Shown: positions 50,993 through 63,300 of the stretch, one piece after another | Position numbering within the stretch: position 1 is the stretch's first letter | How the letters are laid out: the number at the start of each line of letters is the position of its first letter | Assembly: GCF_040581485.1 (NCBI RefSeq) | Contig: NC_090129.1 | Span: 21,210,764-21,274,763 of the forward strand | Length of the DNA stretch: 64,000 nucleotides | Direction: 5' to 3' | DNA from: Linepithema humile | Taxonomy: Eukaryota > Arthropoda > Insecta > Hymenoptera > Formicidae | Program-made: the position numbers and the translations under genes | The notes under the pieces: generated by a model | Seen by the model: the letters and a program-made list of their open reading frames with translations, nothing else | Databases searched by the model: none | Told to the model about the DNA's origin: nothing

Positions 50993-51640
50993 AGGGATGG
51001 GGGCCGAAAGTCTGTGGTCTCTCTAATATTTATTTCAAACCCCATGTCGCATCCATGCGCTCCCTCCGTTGTTTGCGTTCTACTTACGTCGCTATCATTA
51101 TTATAATTATTATTATTTTCTCATAATATATCTTACCCTATTTCTTTCTAGGAGTAGCAAGGAGTGTGACATAACGGATCCTATCATATCATTCTTATCT
51201 GTGCCATTCCTCGCCACTTTTTGTTTCACTTTTCCTCATCTTCCGCTCTTTTTTTTTTTTTTCTTAATCTCTTTAACGAAATAATCGTATCGTTAGTTAT
51301 TATAACTTTATGTAATTTACCATTACCTTTACAGTTTAATATGTAGCATTTTCTTTATCTATCGTAGATTTGTCTGTGGCTATCCCTGATGTGTTAGTTA
51401 CCCTGCGCTTCCGTCTGGTTGTCGAAATATTGTTGTGAAATTGTGGTCTACGATTAAAAGTTCATCATTTATTTCGTATTTTTACCTTCATCCACCTTTT
51501 TTGCTTTCTTGCTTTCGAATCAGCGCAATTCCTGCGAGTCCAGCCTTTGATGCTACGAACACGAAAACATTTTTCCGTATCCACGTCATCGAGAATTGAA
51601 CTCTCCAAAATTATGCTGCTGGCAATTCTTAATTTCCTTT

Positions 51641-51666
51641 AAAAAAAAAAAAAAAAAAAAAAAAAA
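51641..51666. repeat. Poly(A) tract, 26 nt
   Basis: Pure A run. It could be a retroposon tail, but the sequence before it is not recognisable. Confidence 0.9.
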
Positions 51667-52097
51667 CAGTCCGCCAAGATCGACGATCGCGCACGCTTGC
51701 GTCGTTCCTCGTCGAATTATCAGTTCGCAACGAGTTAGCCAGAGATAGTCGTTCGCGTACCGACAGATTGTGCGATTCTTTATTCTGCTCGATATTAATT
51801 GTGTATTATTTGTCGGATTCTTAAAAACGCGCTAAAACACATCGCGGAAAGGGAAAACAGAAGGATTCTGCAGCGAGCCAGATAAAACAGTCAACAAGTA
51901 AAAATATTATTTACAGGCATAACATGTCATTCACGGATAGTATTGTATTAGTCCCTAAAAATTATGCGCAACCGGAGCAACCGCGTTGACGGCGAATCAG
52001 GTTTTCGGGGATTGGCAAACGGGAAATCTTGGCAAGTTCGCTGTTATCGCGTAATCCACGACCGTCGCATAACTCGATAAGATGGTTGATTATATAT

Positions 52098-52124
<27 letters not shown>
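52098..52124. repeat. Poly(A) tract, 27 nt
   Basis: Pure A run flanked by short TA runs on both sides. No recognisable retroposed body. Confidence 0.9.
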
Positions 52125-52128
<4 letters not shown>

Positions 52129-53447
52129 TATACAGACGATTCGCATGAAAGTGACGACCAATTTCATATCAATGCTATTCCTACCATTTTATTCACGTGC
52201 GTTTGAGAAATTCAATTCAAACGCATTTCGTGTTCTAAATTAAAAAATAGAAATAATTTAAATATTAATTTTATATATAAATATACATAATTATAATTTA
52301 ATAGCATTCAATATAAAAATACCAGACAAAAATTTAGTTTCGTTAACAATAGGTTCGATTAATTTCATATTTTGCAAATTAAAGTTTGCGAATTTTTGTC
52401 ATCTCTGTGAAAATTTTTATTAATTCAGAATTTATTACGACATTATAAGCCAAAACTATGGAAATTAGACTCTATAAAAAAATTTACAAATTTTGAATAA
52501 ATATAATAAATATTCTAATAAAAATATTACAATAAAAAACGTAAATATAAAAAAACTAATAGTCTCTAATATCATTAAATTTATCAAATCACAAAGAAAA
52601 ATTGAAATACTTGAAAAACTTTACGATTAATGATTAGATTTATTAAAGCAAATTAAAACGAGCTTCTTGACAGTCGTTAATTAATCGTTCAATTTTTGAA
52701 AAAGTTTTATTTTATCTTATTTTAAATCTCATTATTTGTCGTTAATTAACATCGAAACGATTGTCACTTTCCATTCGAGACGTCTGTATTGACAATGAAT
52801 TATGCGAGCTTTCCCAACGATCGTAAGTCTATGCAGCATCATACTTCGTTCAGCCGTTTGCAATACTATTTGGTATGTAATCGCTTTTGCAGCAGGAACT
52901 ATTTCGTAGCAGAGATGCGAGAGCCTTCTCGATCGCGCCGGCAATATTCTCGATGTCGTATCGTTCGCGCGAAAAGACCCAACGATTTTCGCAATGTCTT
53001 CCCCGAAAAAAAATCTGTAATTGTAAACAGCGCGCGAAACAAGACGACGGTCTTCGGTATCGCCGGCGAGCTTGACTGCGTCTAAACGTTCCACAGATAT
53101 ACATTCGAAAGGGCGCGACATACATTCGAAAATTTTTATATCAGGACTCAATTTTTTTATGAAAAAAGCTCCTATATTTACCTCCAATTTTATATTCATT
53201 TGAGATATATTTTATTCAGAACCACCTTCAGAGAGCAAAATTATCGAATGGATGACATTTATTCAGAATTAATTTTCGCTCTCTTGTGTCTCCCGTGAAG
53301 ACACTATTGTTCTCGATCTAAAAAAAATCATCCTGATATAAATCAGATGTGTATATCTAGCCCAATGTAATTATCGGCGGAAGAAAGACACAGCGACCCA
53401 AGTGGCAAGCACAGAAACGAGCGGAGAGCAGTTAACGGCGCTTAAGC

Positions 53448-53519
53448 ATGGATTTTGAGCAAAAGCTCGTGGATGTTTATCGAGAGTGTACCCTGGGAGA
53501 GCTGCGAGTCGGTTGGTAA
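53448..53519 (+). CDS. Candidate short ORF or first coding exon (23 codons)
   Basis: ATG in favourable context (AAGCATGG) opens a 23-residue frame (MDFEQKLVDVYRE...GW) ending at TAA 53517-53519. The acidic/amphipathic composition looks protein-like. A donor-like TTG|GTAAAA overlaps the stop, so it might instead be a first coding exon whose partner lies further right. I found no partner exon and do not recognise the peptide, so the coding status is a guess. Confidence 0.2.
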   Translation: MDFEQKLVDVYRECTLGELRVGW

Positions 53520-55086
53520 AAGTCAGTCTTTTGAAGGATAGTGTCTCATGGAGAATCGCGTGCTTGTAAATCTATATAACTTGCACACCTGCGACGAGGA
53601 GCTTCACGAAGGGAGTCGCTTAATTAATTATCGCATAATTAACCCTTTGGCCGCGACACGTAAAATTATTCTCTCAACATATCCATTCGATAGGTGGAAC
53701 TCTCAATTTTAGCTAGACGTATTGTTGCATCCGCGTCAGATTGACAGTATCGATAGTTTCACTTTGAGTTTACATCGCAATATCACCGATAAAACTCAAT
53801 ACTGAGCTACTACAAAGATAAGAAAATTCAATCGATTGAGAGAAATATTATGGCAAGACACACTGTGTGGCAAGAAGTAAGCAATAGCAGATGATAGTCC
53901 TAGAAATTTAGTAACTTAAATTTAAAATTAAAGAAATTTAATTTTACTTAAAAATAATCATTTCGTTACGCCAACTAAAATTTCTATACTTTTATAAAGG
54001 CAGATGTATCATAATCATGTTATAATATTATAATAAAATTATAAGCAATGACAAAGAAGGCAATAAGAACCAGAAGCGCGATTGTCGGAACGCAAGCACT
54101 TATTTGCTCTGACATGTACGGTTCGTTACTGCGATCGCTGAGTCAAATCTTTGTCTCAGTAATTATTTTGATCGTTTTTATATTTTCTCAAACTGAAGAT
54201 AATTCAAAATTGCAGCTGAAATGTTCTTTGTGTATTAATTGATAAGAGTTAATAGTTCTTGCACTCAGACAATCGTGCTTCTTATTGACTTCTTCTCTGC
54301 CATCGTTTGTCTTTTAAGATTTGTCTTACCGTATTAATTAATACAAAATTATAATATCTTTAAATTTTACAAATTATATAATAAAAAATTAATTGCTAAA
54401 AATATGGATAATTATTAATTGTTGTCGACTTTCGATGTGAATGTGTATATATTTAACACGCAAAATATTTTTCGAATTTTAATCAAATTTTGTTGTTTTT
54501 TCGTCCCATCAATCACGCAATTTGAGTCCTCTCTAACTTGTCGAAACTCAATCTTGCGAGTGTCTGCTAAGATAGTTGCCACAGGATCGCGTCTCTTTAA
54601 CCGCATCAAGTCTAACATTTTATGTTTTTAATGGTTTTTTACAATTTCGATAAAATTATAAGCGCGTATAAACTTGTATTAGTTAAGTTCCCGTTTCAGC
54701 AAACTTATTTAAGCAAACGTGTCGACAATTACGTTAAACTACATGTAAAAATGCATATGTTAATTAATTAAATTATTTATCAATTAATTTTTATAAAAAA
54801 CGTTTAATTTTTAATTTTTTTTAATTTTTCTTAGTTTTTCAATTTTTTTTTTATTGTACCTAATAATTTTGAAAATTAAATCTAATTCTAAGTCTGAAAT
54901 TAAACAATCAAATTCTTTTTAATTAAGAAAAATCAATTTTTTAACACAAATGTTGCATCTATTTAATCCGTGTACCGCGAATGCAATAATCAGGCGTAAC
55001 ATTTTAAAAAGATTCAAAACAGTTGCAAAATACCTCTAAATAATTTCCGACATCGATTACTACGGCACATTCTTCCGAATCGCGGA

Positions 55087-55092
55087 TTTATT
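55087..55092 (-). promoter_or_regulatory. Candidate polyadenylation signal of the BTB gene
   Basis: TTTATT on the plus strand reads AATAAA on the minus strand, about 350 bp after the BTB gene stop codon. Motif match only; 55087-55437 would be its 3'UTR. Confidence 0.35.
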
Positions 55093-55437
55093 ATATAACA
55101 ACGCAGCCGATTGCGCTTACTCGTGGGCGATACGATGTTCGCTGGAACAACACTCGACTTTCTGTTCATATATTGCTAACTCATTGCCACAGAAATAATA
55201 TTTCCCTTATTTAATGTTTTTACGTGAAATTCAATATTAGCTTTTTATACAGTTTTCATCGAAGTAAAACTATCGATACTTGGATCCGACGGAACGACAT
55301 GTTTACGGCGTTCGCAGCCAAAGAACCAATCGACCATCCTGTCGTCTGTCCTCGCGGGCGAAAAGGTAACAAATAAATCATCGCTAACATCAACGTACGA
55401 GAACGTACTGGTCAAGCCCAACGATCCCAGTCCAATC

Positions 55438-58400
55438 CTAATCGGAACCGTTTTGCTGTAGCAACGCGGGCACCGATTGCGACGATTGTGGTTGCATCGA
55501 CGACTCGTGGTGATGATGATGATCGACGATGGGCGATGGTGTCTCGCTGCTCTGTGAATTTGCCAGGTCGCCACCACCGCCACTGCTGCCGCTTCCGTCA
55601 CCACCGCCACCGCCGTCTCCGCTCGGATTCGCAGACGATTCGAAGGTCTTCTGCTCGCTCGGCGGCAAGAGATGCACCATGTTTACCGGCATGGGAAAGG
55701 GCGCGGTGGCAAAGTCGGCGGGGTAAAAACCCTGCGGCTGCGACAGGTTGCCGCCGAGTAGAGAGCGATGGGGGAAGCCACCGTTGTCGCCCGGATGCTG
55801 CAACGGTAAACCCGGGATCGGATGGCTCATCTGTGCGGATTGCTGGACGGGCTTGACGGTGTTGTTGTTCATGATCTCCGAGTTGTTGGCGCCGATACAG
55901 TCCCTCCGCAACTGTTCGAGCTTCAGACTCTTTCCGTATTTGCCGCGTACGTACATCAGCAGACTGTTATAAGGAATACCGAACATACGACTAGCCTGCG
56001 ACGTGGTTAATTTCTTCTCCCAAACATGCTGCAAGGCCATCGTCAGCTCATTATTCGTCCACGATCTGGGCGGACCGCCACGCGGCGCGCTATGCTGCCC
56101 TTTCGGTCTATTCGTCGCGTACGCGCGGGCGTTGTGATCGTTCCATCTACGCGGCGCGTCGCCGTCGCTTCGATGCTTCTTCGCCTTCTTGCTGGGCGGC
56201 GGACCGAGGTTCGGGGTGCCGAACAGACTCTGCAATGCCTCCGGCTTGAAATTGTCTGCGAGAAGCGAGTCCGTGAGAAGGTTGCTTCGGTCGTATGTGC
56301 CGGTGTGTGGAAAGAGCCCGCCGCCGAGGCCGTCCAGCGTTGGCGTGAACATCGCTGCGATGGAACTGCGCCGAGGTAGCATCGGCGAATCCCGCTGCTG
56401 CTGTTGCGGCTGCTGCTGATACGGATGCGATTTGCCGGGCCCGTGCGGACTGTCCTCGCGCGGATGATGCGCCTGGAGCGGCGGCGGCGGCAGTTGGCTC
56501 TGCGGATGCCCGGGCAGCCATTGGCTCGCCAGCTGGCCGAGGCTTGTCAGGTACTCGGGTGGATGCGGCTGCGGCAACGACAACGTCGACATCGTCGGTA
56601 GCGTAACGGTGGCAACCGCCGCCGCTACAGCCGCCGACGCGACGATGTCCTGCACGGGGCCGTCGGGATGCAGCAGGCTCGTCCCCGTAAGCGGCGAGCC
56701 GCGAGGACTGCTCGTCGCCTCGCTGCCCTCCGTCTTCACGTGATGCTGATCCATTCCGCTCGGCGACAAGGGTTTCTTCATCGATAGATTTTCCGCCATG
56801 TCCTCCTGTAGATGCTGCTGTTGCTGCTGCTGTTGATTCTGTGCGTTATTGATAGATTGCTGTTGATGATGCTGAGATAATTGTTGTTGTTGCTGCTGCT
56901 GCTGCTGCTGCTGTTGTTGTTGCTGCTGCTGCTGCGTCTGATGCTGACCACCGCTGAGATTGAGAATTCCGCTCGGCAGCGGACTCAAACAGGCCGGCGG
57001 GCTCGAGCGTCTGCTCAGATCTTGCGGTACCAACTCGCTGGATCGTCGGCGCGGACGCGCTTGCTTTCGGCGCGCCATTAACGGAGAGCCGCAGCTCTCC
57101 CGGATGCCGAAGTTCATGTGACTGATCAGCGGCAGCTTGGCAACCGTCTGGTCCCTCGTTGGTTGAAACAGGATAGGCGGCATTTCCCTCGTGCTCTCCA
57201 ACGCGTTATCGTCCTCTTCGGGCGTGTCATGCCGCATGGCTTCCGGCATGGGTGACTCGCTCAGGAGGAGGTCGCGCGTCGGTGTCGACGACGACGACGA
57301 CGGTCTGGGTCCCGCCGACACCGGCCTAGGCTCTGAGGATGACAATCCGCGCACTTGCAGGCACTCCGCGGCCTTCATCAGTGCCGGTAATTCCTCCTGA
57401 GCGATCTTCACCTCACCGCGATACATGAAGTCGATCAACGCGGATACCTCGTGACGCGAGAAGTCCTTCACGACGATTAAGGGGTGCTTGCACGGATGCT
57501 CCGCGAATATCCTTTCGAAGAATGGACTGCAACATAAAACTCCGTTGCGTGACGCAAACGCTGAAGTTGTCGATGAGTGCGAAGGATGGAGCAGGACGAG
57601 ACGTGCGGAATAGGACGAATTAGGATGGATGAGCCCTTCTTCTTTCTCAACTCTGTTAGGAATCTGTCGCGAAGACATTTTTCCACTTGCTGTCTTTCGA
57701 TGAGTTTACGCTAATTATATTACGGCACAATTCGCCTTTCGTATCGCGTTATTTGCGAAACGTTACATGCGTTCAGGCGAGGAACGGTTGCGTGTCTTCG
57801 CTCAGTAAGACAGAACGGTGGCCAGAAACCGCGGACAAAAAGCTACCGCAAGAATTAGCGCTCCTTCGCCGATCGAGCGACGGCGAATCAATCAGATGGT
57901 ACAAGACTTTCGCTCGTTGTCAACTTTACGTCACACGTCCCGCGCACGGCGAAAGAAGAGAGCGTTGCGGTAATGTGTATAGATGGCGACGTGGCTCTGC
58001 CGTCCCGGGTAAACCACCAGGAAAGGAGCGGGGAAGAAATTTTTCACGGACAAGAAAGACATTCGCCGAGAGCGCAAGAACCACTCTCAATTTTAGTACG
58101 CGTCGCTTCTTTAAGATACGTTGTACACTTCCGTCGATCAATAAAACTCGACCGATCGTTTTCAATCGAGGCATGGAACCGCTACGGGAACAAGTAGTGT
58201 AGGAAGTTATTGTCATGAGATATAGAGGCGAGGAGTTAGAAAGCTTCGAGTCTTTGCTATCGAATTAATCTTTCTCGTTCTGCCATAAAAGCATTCTTTT
58301 TCTAATCGTCGCTATCCAGGCGTTTTACCTACGATGACATAAGTCACACTACTGGTATCGCGAATCTATTGTGTAAAAATTTTTCTTTTTCGTCTATAAA

Positions 58401-59417
58401 TGAAAGTTCCGTAGCATTATGTTTCTGCTATGTGTGTAGAATAATAGTGAAATTGTTATTTTAATTGATTTTAATTTTAAAGATTGTTTTAATCTGTTAA
58501 CTGGGCAAGACGAATTAACTTGTCGTGAAAATTTTAAAATTACATTTCTACGGAAAGATAGATATATCATTTTTAGTTTTCATTCTCACCACGTAAGCAC
58601 TACATCTTCTTTGTTCTTTTACTTTTCTTTTATATGTATTTATGAATTTCACACAGGAATCGCAAGTTATGCTCGAAAGCAAAGATTCATTATCCAGATG
58701 TGTGCGTTGCACGTAATGTAGCATTACGTATTATACTTTGTTCCAAGAAATATCATACTTTGCAGTAAAATAGTATTATGATAAAGAATTTTACTCTTTA
58801 ATTTTTGTCTAGCTCCTACGAATTTTGTCACGTATATACGAAAAAAATAAATTAAGTCGTATTCGTATTTTCTGTGAACAAGACATTAACTCGTTTTTAG
58901 TGATTTTTAACCACATCATGTGATCTTTGATTAAAAAATAATGCAGTTAACAAATTAAATAAATATTTTTAATTTATTTTCCAATATTGTTTTTAATTCC
59001 TCTGCAAATAAGCAAGATCGTAAATATAAAATAAAGAATTAAAGACTTTCTCCTTTGGTCACACGGATCTTTTGCGAAAAAATCGTTAGATTGGCGATCG
59101 TCAGCCATTTTAAATAGATACAGAGAATGCAAAGTTCAGGAATAGTGGAATAAAGCCAGTTAAAATCGAATTTTGCGTAAAATTCTTCGGATAAAATAAA
59201 AATTCACTTGTTCCTCTTTGTAGACTTACCTGCAAGCGCTAAGGACGACCTTGTGTGCCTTGAAGCTGCCGTCGGCGCAGACTAACGTTACGTCGACTAG
59301 CATCTCCGCTTGCAGCAACGCCTCGAACGACTGCTGGATGTGGGCCTGATGATTGTGCCATCGTAGGGAATAATGCGGCAGTGCCATTCTGTCGGGGCTA
59401 TCCCCGATACTCGACAT
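55438..59417 (-). CDS. BTB-pipsqueak (BTB-Psq) transcription factor
   Basis: Two coding exons (59417-59230 and 57526-55438) join in frame to 758 aa; the 1.7-kb intron interrupts the BTB domain at the Ser-Ala-Cys-Ser motif. Residues about 15-120 are an insect-type BTB/POZ dimerisation domain (HYSLRWHNHQ, LVDVTLVCADGS, AHKVVLSACSPFF, DFMYRGEV). A PQDLS sequence at 230-234 matches the PxDLS motif that recruits the CtBP corepressor. An 18-residue polyGln lies at 261-278, a basic KKAKKHR patch near 509 could be a nuclear signal, and a pipsqueak helix-turn-helix spans about 550-606 (RSWTNNEL, FGIPYNSLLMYVRGKYGKSL). Such proteins are sequence-specific nuclear regulators, here probably a repressor. 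The BTB resembles the Jim Lovell/Bab/Psq group; I cannot name the orthologue. Confidence 0.92.
56881..56934 (-). repeat. CAG/CAA repeat encoding 18 Gln
   Basis: Eighteen Gln codons, mixed CAG and CAA, within the BTB-Psq coding exon. Mixed codons slow repeat slippage; a second Gln-rich patch lies about 60 bp downstream in the gene (near 56820). Confidence 0.97.
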
Positions 59418-60115
59418 TTTTCTTCCGCCGATGATGCCGGAAGCTGGTGTGACTTAGCGGAGCCGCCACCTTGTCCCGCCTCGTTCTCTCTCGTGCGACG
59501 TTCTCGTGATACAGTCCTTGTCTTCCATGCACACACACGCGTATTGTGCACGTATTTCGAAGAAATTCTCTTTGTCCCCCCTTTGCTGTTTCGCGCCGTG
59601 CCGTGCTCCTGTTATTCAAAAACATGGGGAGTTAGAGTCTAAAAATTTCCTAAGCAAGGAGAGGATAAAGAAAGGAAAAAGAGAAGAATAAACGACACGA
59701 TGTTTCCGTCTAAAATTCCATCTAGAAAAAAGAGCCAAAGCTTTTTCCAAGAAAAGTGATTCTCATCTTTTCTCGTAGCTAAAAATTTCGGAGAATCTAC
59801 GACACCATGCGCTTGTGCCGATATATATACATATAAAGTCGGAATATTAAAAGATTTTTATAATTTATATTCGCGAAATATGGGAAACGATAAAATTACA
59901 CCAATTGTCATTGCAATTTCCACCTTAGACTAATTTTATTCAATAAATTTCGACGAGATTGAGGCGAGATCATGAATAAGACAGAAGTTTTAAGAACTCT
60001 TCATTATTCATGTAATTGTCGGACAATCCATTTTATTACAAATGTGACAAATATTTTTAATTTTCAAGAAAAAATTAAAATATAAAAACAAAAAGTAAAA
60101 TTAAAAAAAAAATAT
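59418..60115. other. 5' flank of the BTB-Psq gene
   Basis: Non-coding DNA directly upstream of the BTB gene start, presumably 5'UTR up to an unseen splice site or promoter. No other gene is visible and the transcription start cannot be placed. Confidence 0.4.
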
Positions 60116-60370
60116 ATGGTGCTGTAGAAATTGTAGACGAAAAAACTAGAGAACGGCATAATGAATTGTATGCGTTTCCTGATATTATTAGAGCAATTAA
60201 ATCATGCAGATTGAGGTAGGCAGGTCATGTAGAAAAGAGACCGAGGAGATTTTCAAGACCATTCAGGTCTTGACTGGATGAAAACTAGTTTCAAACTCAG
60301 AAGAAACCATTCAATAGATCAGGAAAAAAACAGGGAAAATATTACAATGGATTTAGCACAAAACAGAGAT
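60116..60370 (+). mobile_element. Decayed 3' fragment of a non-LTR retrotransposon ORF
   Basis: The plus-strand frame from 60136 reads HNELYAFPDIIRAIKS then CRLR-stop-AGHV. This is the pattern found at the C-terminal end of many insect non-LTR reverse-transcriptase proteins (ELY..PDIVRAIKS.RLRW.GHV). A TAG (60217-60219) stands where the conserved Trp is expected, and later frames are broken and lack the usual continuation. No RT core or endonuclease is present, so it is a dead fragment of about 250 bp. Confidence 0.65.
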
Positions 60371-63300
60371 TGATGACAAAATATAATTTTTATAGCTTTG
60401 AACTTTTGAGTTTCATAATACCTCAGAGATAGATAAATAAGAAAAAATTATATAATAATATAATTACTAATATTATATACTAATTACTAATATTATATAA
60501 TTATATATAAAAATATTACATTATATTACATATAATATTGCATAATGAAAATATTTAGGTATATTTATGTGAGTAAAGATTTTTATGTACATTTGCGAGA
60601 TGAAATTTTAATTAGATGACATTCGAAACCTAAAATAAATTATAATTGGAACTTTATGTGGATTTTGGCAGACAAATGTCTTTCGGATAGAACGGGATTA
60701 AAACAATTCCGTATCGGAAATACGATTTTGGAAAGATTGCAAGCTGCATTATGCGCCAAGCTGGCATTATCGTCGGATCATCGGATACGCGCTGTTCTCG
60801 AGATGGCACGCGCGTTAATTATTCATCCGGTCGAATCCGCAATAATTATCGAATCGCACTTCGGGCGATTCACCCTCGCTGCGGCAGCGTCGGCGGCTGC
60901 TTCATCGATGTGTGATCGAGTGTTTGGCTATGAATAATTTCGCGCTTCGTAAAAAGGGGTAACTGAGAAAAAGGGAAAGAAAGTGTGGCGGCGGCCACGG
61001 CTAATTTGCACACTTTCTATGGCGTCGCGCGAAAAATTTTCCGAGTCGATACTACATGACACTTTGCGGTATCGATACGCGAATTCGAAAGCTATATCAA
61101 TCGCACCGAGGCACCCACGCGACTCTAACGGATGAAATGGCAACAAAGGAACTTTGTGATTTTCTTAGAAGATTAATTAAGTGTATCCTGCGTAGTTTTT
61201 AATCGCTGACCGACAATGCGCCACGTTCGGTCCTTGGAAAGTTAGTTAGAAGACAACTATCCGAGAATCACTCGTCTCTATTAATCATTTCGCTAAATTA
61301 CAGCGATTCGTAAACTTGTCGAGAAAACACGTTACCGAGCGAGCTTTTCACTTTGTTCTCTTCTGTATAAATGTACGATTTTTAATTAGGTCAATAATTG
61401 CGAACTGCATTTCACAAAATTGCAAATACATTTTCAATTAGTTCATACACTGATTGCGAATCCCTTTCCCTACTCATTCTCCCTCTTCCTCTCCACGTCA
61501 ATAAAATACACTATTTAACGTACATAGATAAGCCTGTTTCGTCTACAGTTCTAACGCAATGGATGACCCTCGAATTTCTGTACGTTGCTCTAGTTGCCTG
61601 CACGCGACACAAATCGTCTCAATTGAAACGAGTTTATATAGTGCATGCGCGCTGGTGCGTTTATTTTATAATTAAAACGTAATTAATACAAAAGGCGGCA
61701 CACAATACACGTGTAGGCGTGCGACGTGACCCGGAATGAGCGCGCTCCTCTTCAACGTCATTCGCACATATGCGATGGCTTTGATTGTAAATTGCATCTC
61801 GTTAAAAAAAGCACCTACGGCGCGCTCGATAAATCACTCTCGGCGTAATTACATTAACAATAATACAATAACGATAAAAATAATAAAATTGTTTAAGGGG
61901 GAAATACAAGCGCGCCGCATGCGAAATAGGAGAATCCTCCCGCTCAATTTGCGTTCGAAAGAGCTTCTACGTGAAACGAATATCCCGACAGCACCGCGCG
62001 ACCTTAGAAAATCTCGGAGAGAAAATTCGAATCGATATGGAATACGATAGAGGGATTTCACTTACTTAGATGGTCGAGTATCAATCGTCAGAATCGCTAT
62101 CGGTATCAGCGCTAAATAAGCAATTAACAAAAGCGCTCCATCAGACGCGTATAATTAATTGCCGAGCCGAGACAAGCGCTCTTACGATTGTAAACAATTC
62201 TGCTCGCGAAAGAGATCGAGGTAGGCATACAACCATCTACAAGCGGCAAACAACAACAGAGTACAAAACGATAGACAAGTTTCCCACGTCGCGCGACTAA
62301 AATCAAATAATCGAACTCGCTTTTCGACCCACTATCGTCTACCTCTTACTTCGGCAACAAGCGTAAAAGCGGCGAAAGCGGCGTTAAAACACGCGCGGCC
62401 GCGCGTCGCTCGCTTTGACGAGAAGTCGCGAAAGAGACGAAATACTTTTCTCCCGCGGTCGGATTCGCGCGATGCGCGTTTCCAGGGAACCGCCGGACCG
62501 GAGATACGTCACTGTGCGCCGTCGAAAACTCCCCGCAAGTTTGTTGTCAAACTCGCACGTGTTCGGAAAAAGCGCGGATTTACGTCGACCAGTACTTTCT
62601 CGCGGCATCCTCTTTTTGCCCGGCGCATTTCATTTTCCTTTTTCATTTTTCGCGTCCGCGTCTCGAGGAGACCGCTGTACGTTCGCGCGCGCGAACTGTT
62701 AGCCGCCCCAAACTTCGTCGGACGGCGAGCGGAAAAGAGCCGGGATTAATGTCGATACTCGCGGTTTTCGCGATATCACGCAAACAATGACGATTCTAAT
62801 GACCGGTAGTTTTCCGGAGCTTGAGATTCTCATGACGAAAATATACGCGACGATTTGTTAGATTGTACGAAATCGGATTCCCACGTGCTTCAACTTTCAA
62901 CTAATCATCCAAGAGATGTAAATACGAGAAAATTAATTGTTGAATCATGTATTATTGTCATCTATAAGCAAATCGTTATCTGATTGCGAGATCTGGCAAC
63001 AGGAAGGAAAATAATAAGTTTACATAAACTTTTATTATTGAAAAATTAAAGAATTAAAGAAGAGGAAAGTAATCCTCCTTCGCTCTAATGAATGTACTTT
63101 CCTATATACTTTTCTCCCATGCTTCAAAACATTTTTGAAACTTTTACTTTAGAATGTTCGTTCTTGCACGTTTCTTTATGTCCTACACATCGTCGAAGTA
63201 TATATGGGTTTTATAGCATCGCAAATAAAATTTTATGACCGCTATAAATAGTTTTTCAATATATCGTGAATTTCAGTCGCAGTTTTGTTAAATTTTGCAA

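Larger units (their letters stand above)
41161..55086. other. Gene-poor region between NDNF and the BTB gene
   Basis: About 14 kb with no gene I can recognise. Open frames up to 195 codons (44255-44842, +) and 155 codons (52732-53199, -) show no domain or convincing codon pattern. AT-rich stretches (41161-43600, 52200-52750, 53900-55080) alternate with more complex, CpG-richer stretches (43600-48200), which carry many CT-rich tracts. The latter could hold non-coding transcripts, UTRs or enhancers of a flanking gene. Confidence 0.5.

Noticed and set aside
51641..52124. Two poly(A) runs as possible retroposon tails
   Set aside because: No recognisable retroposed body, no target duplication. 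They are treated as simple repeats.
52732..53199. 155-codon open frame on the minus strand
   Set aside because: No recognisable motif or family, and overlapping open frames exist on both strands. Probably chance.
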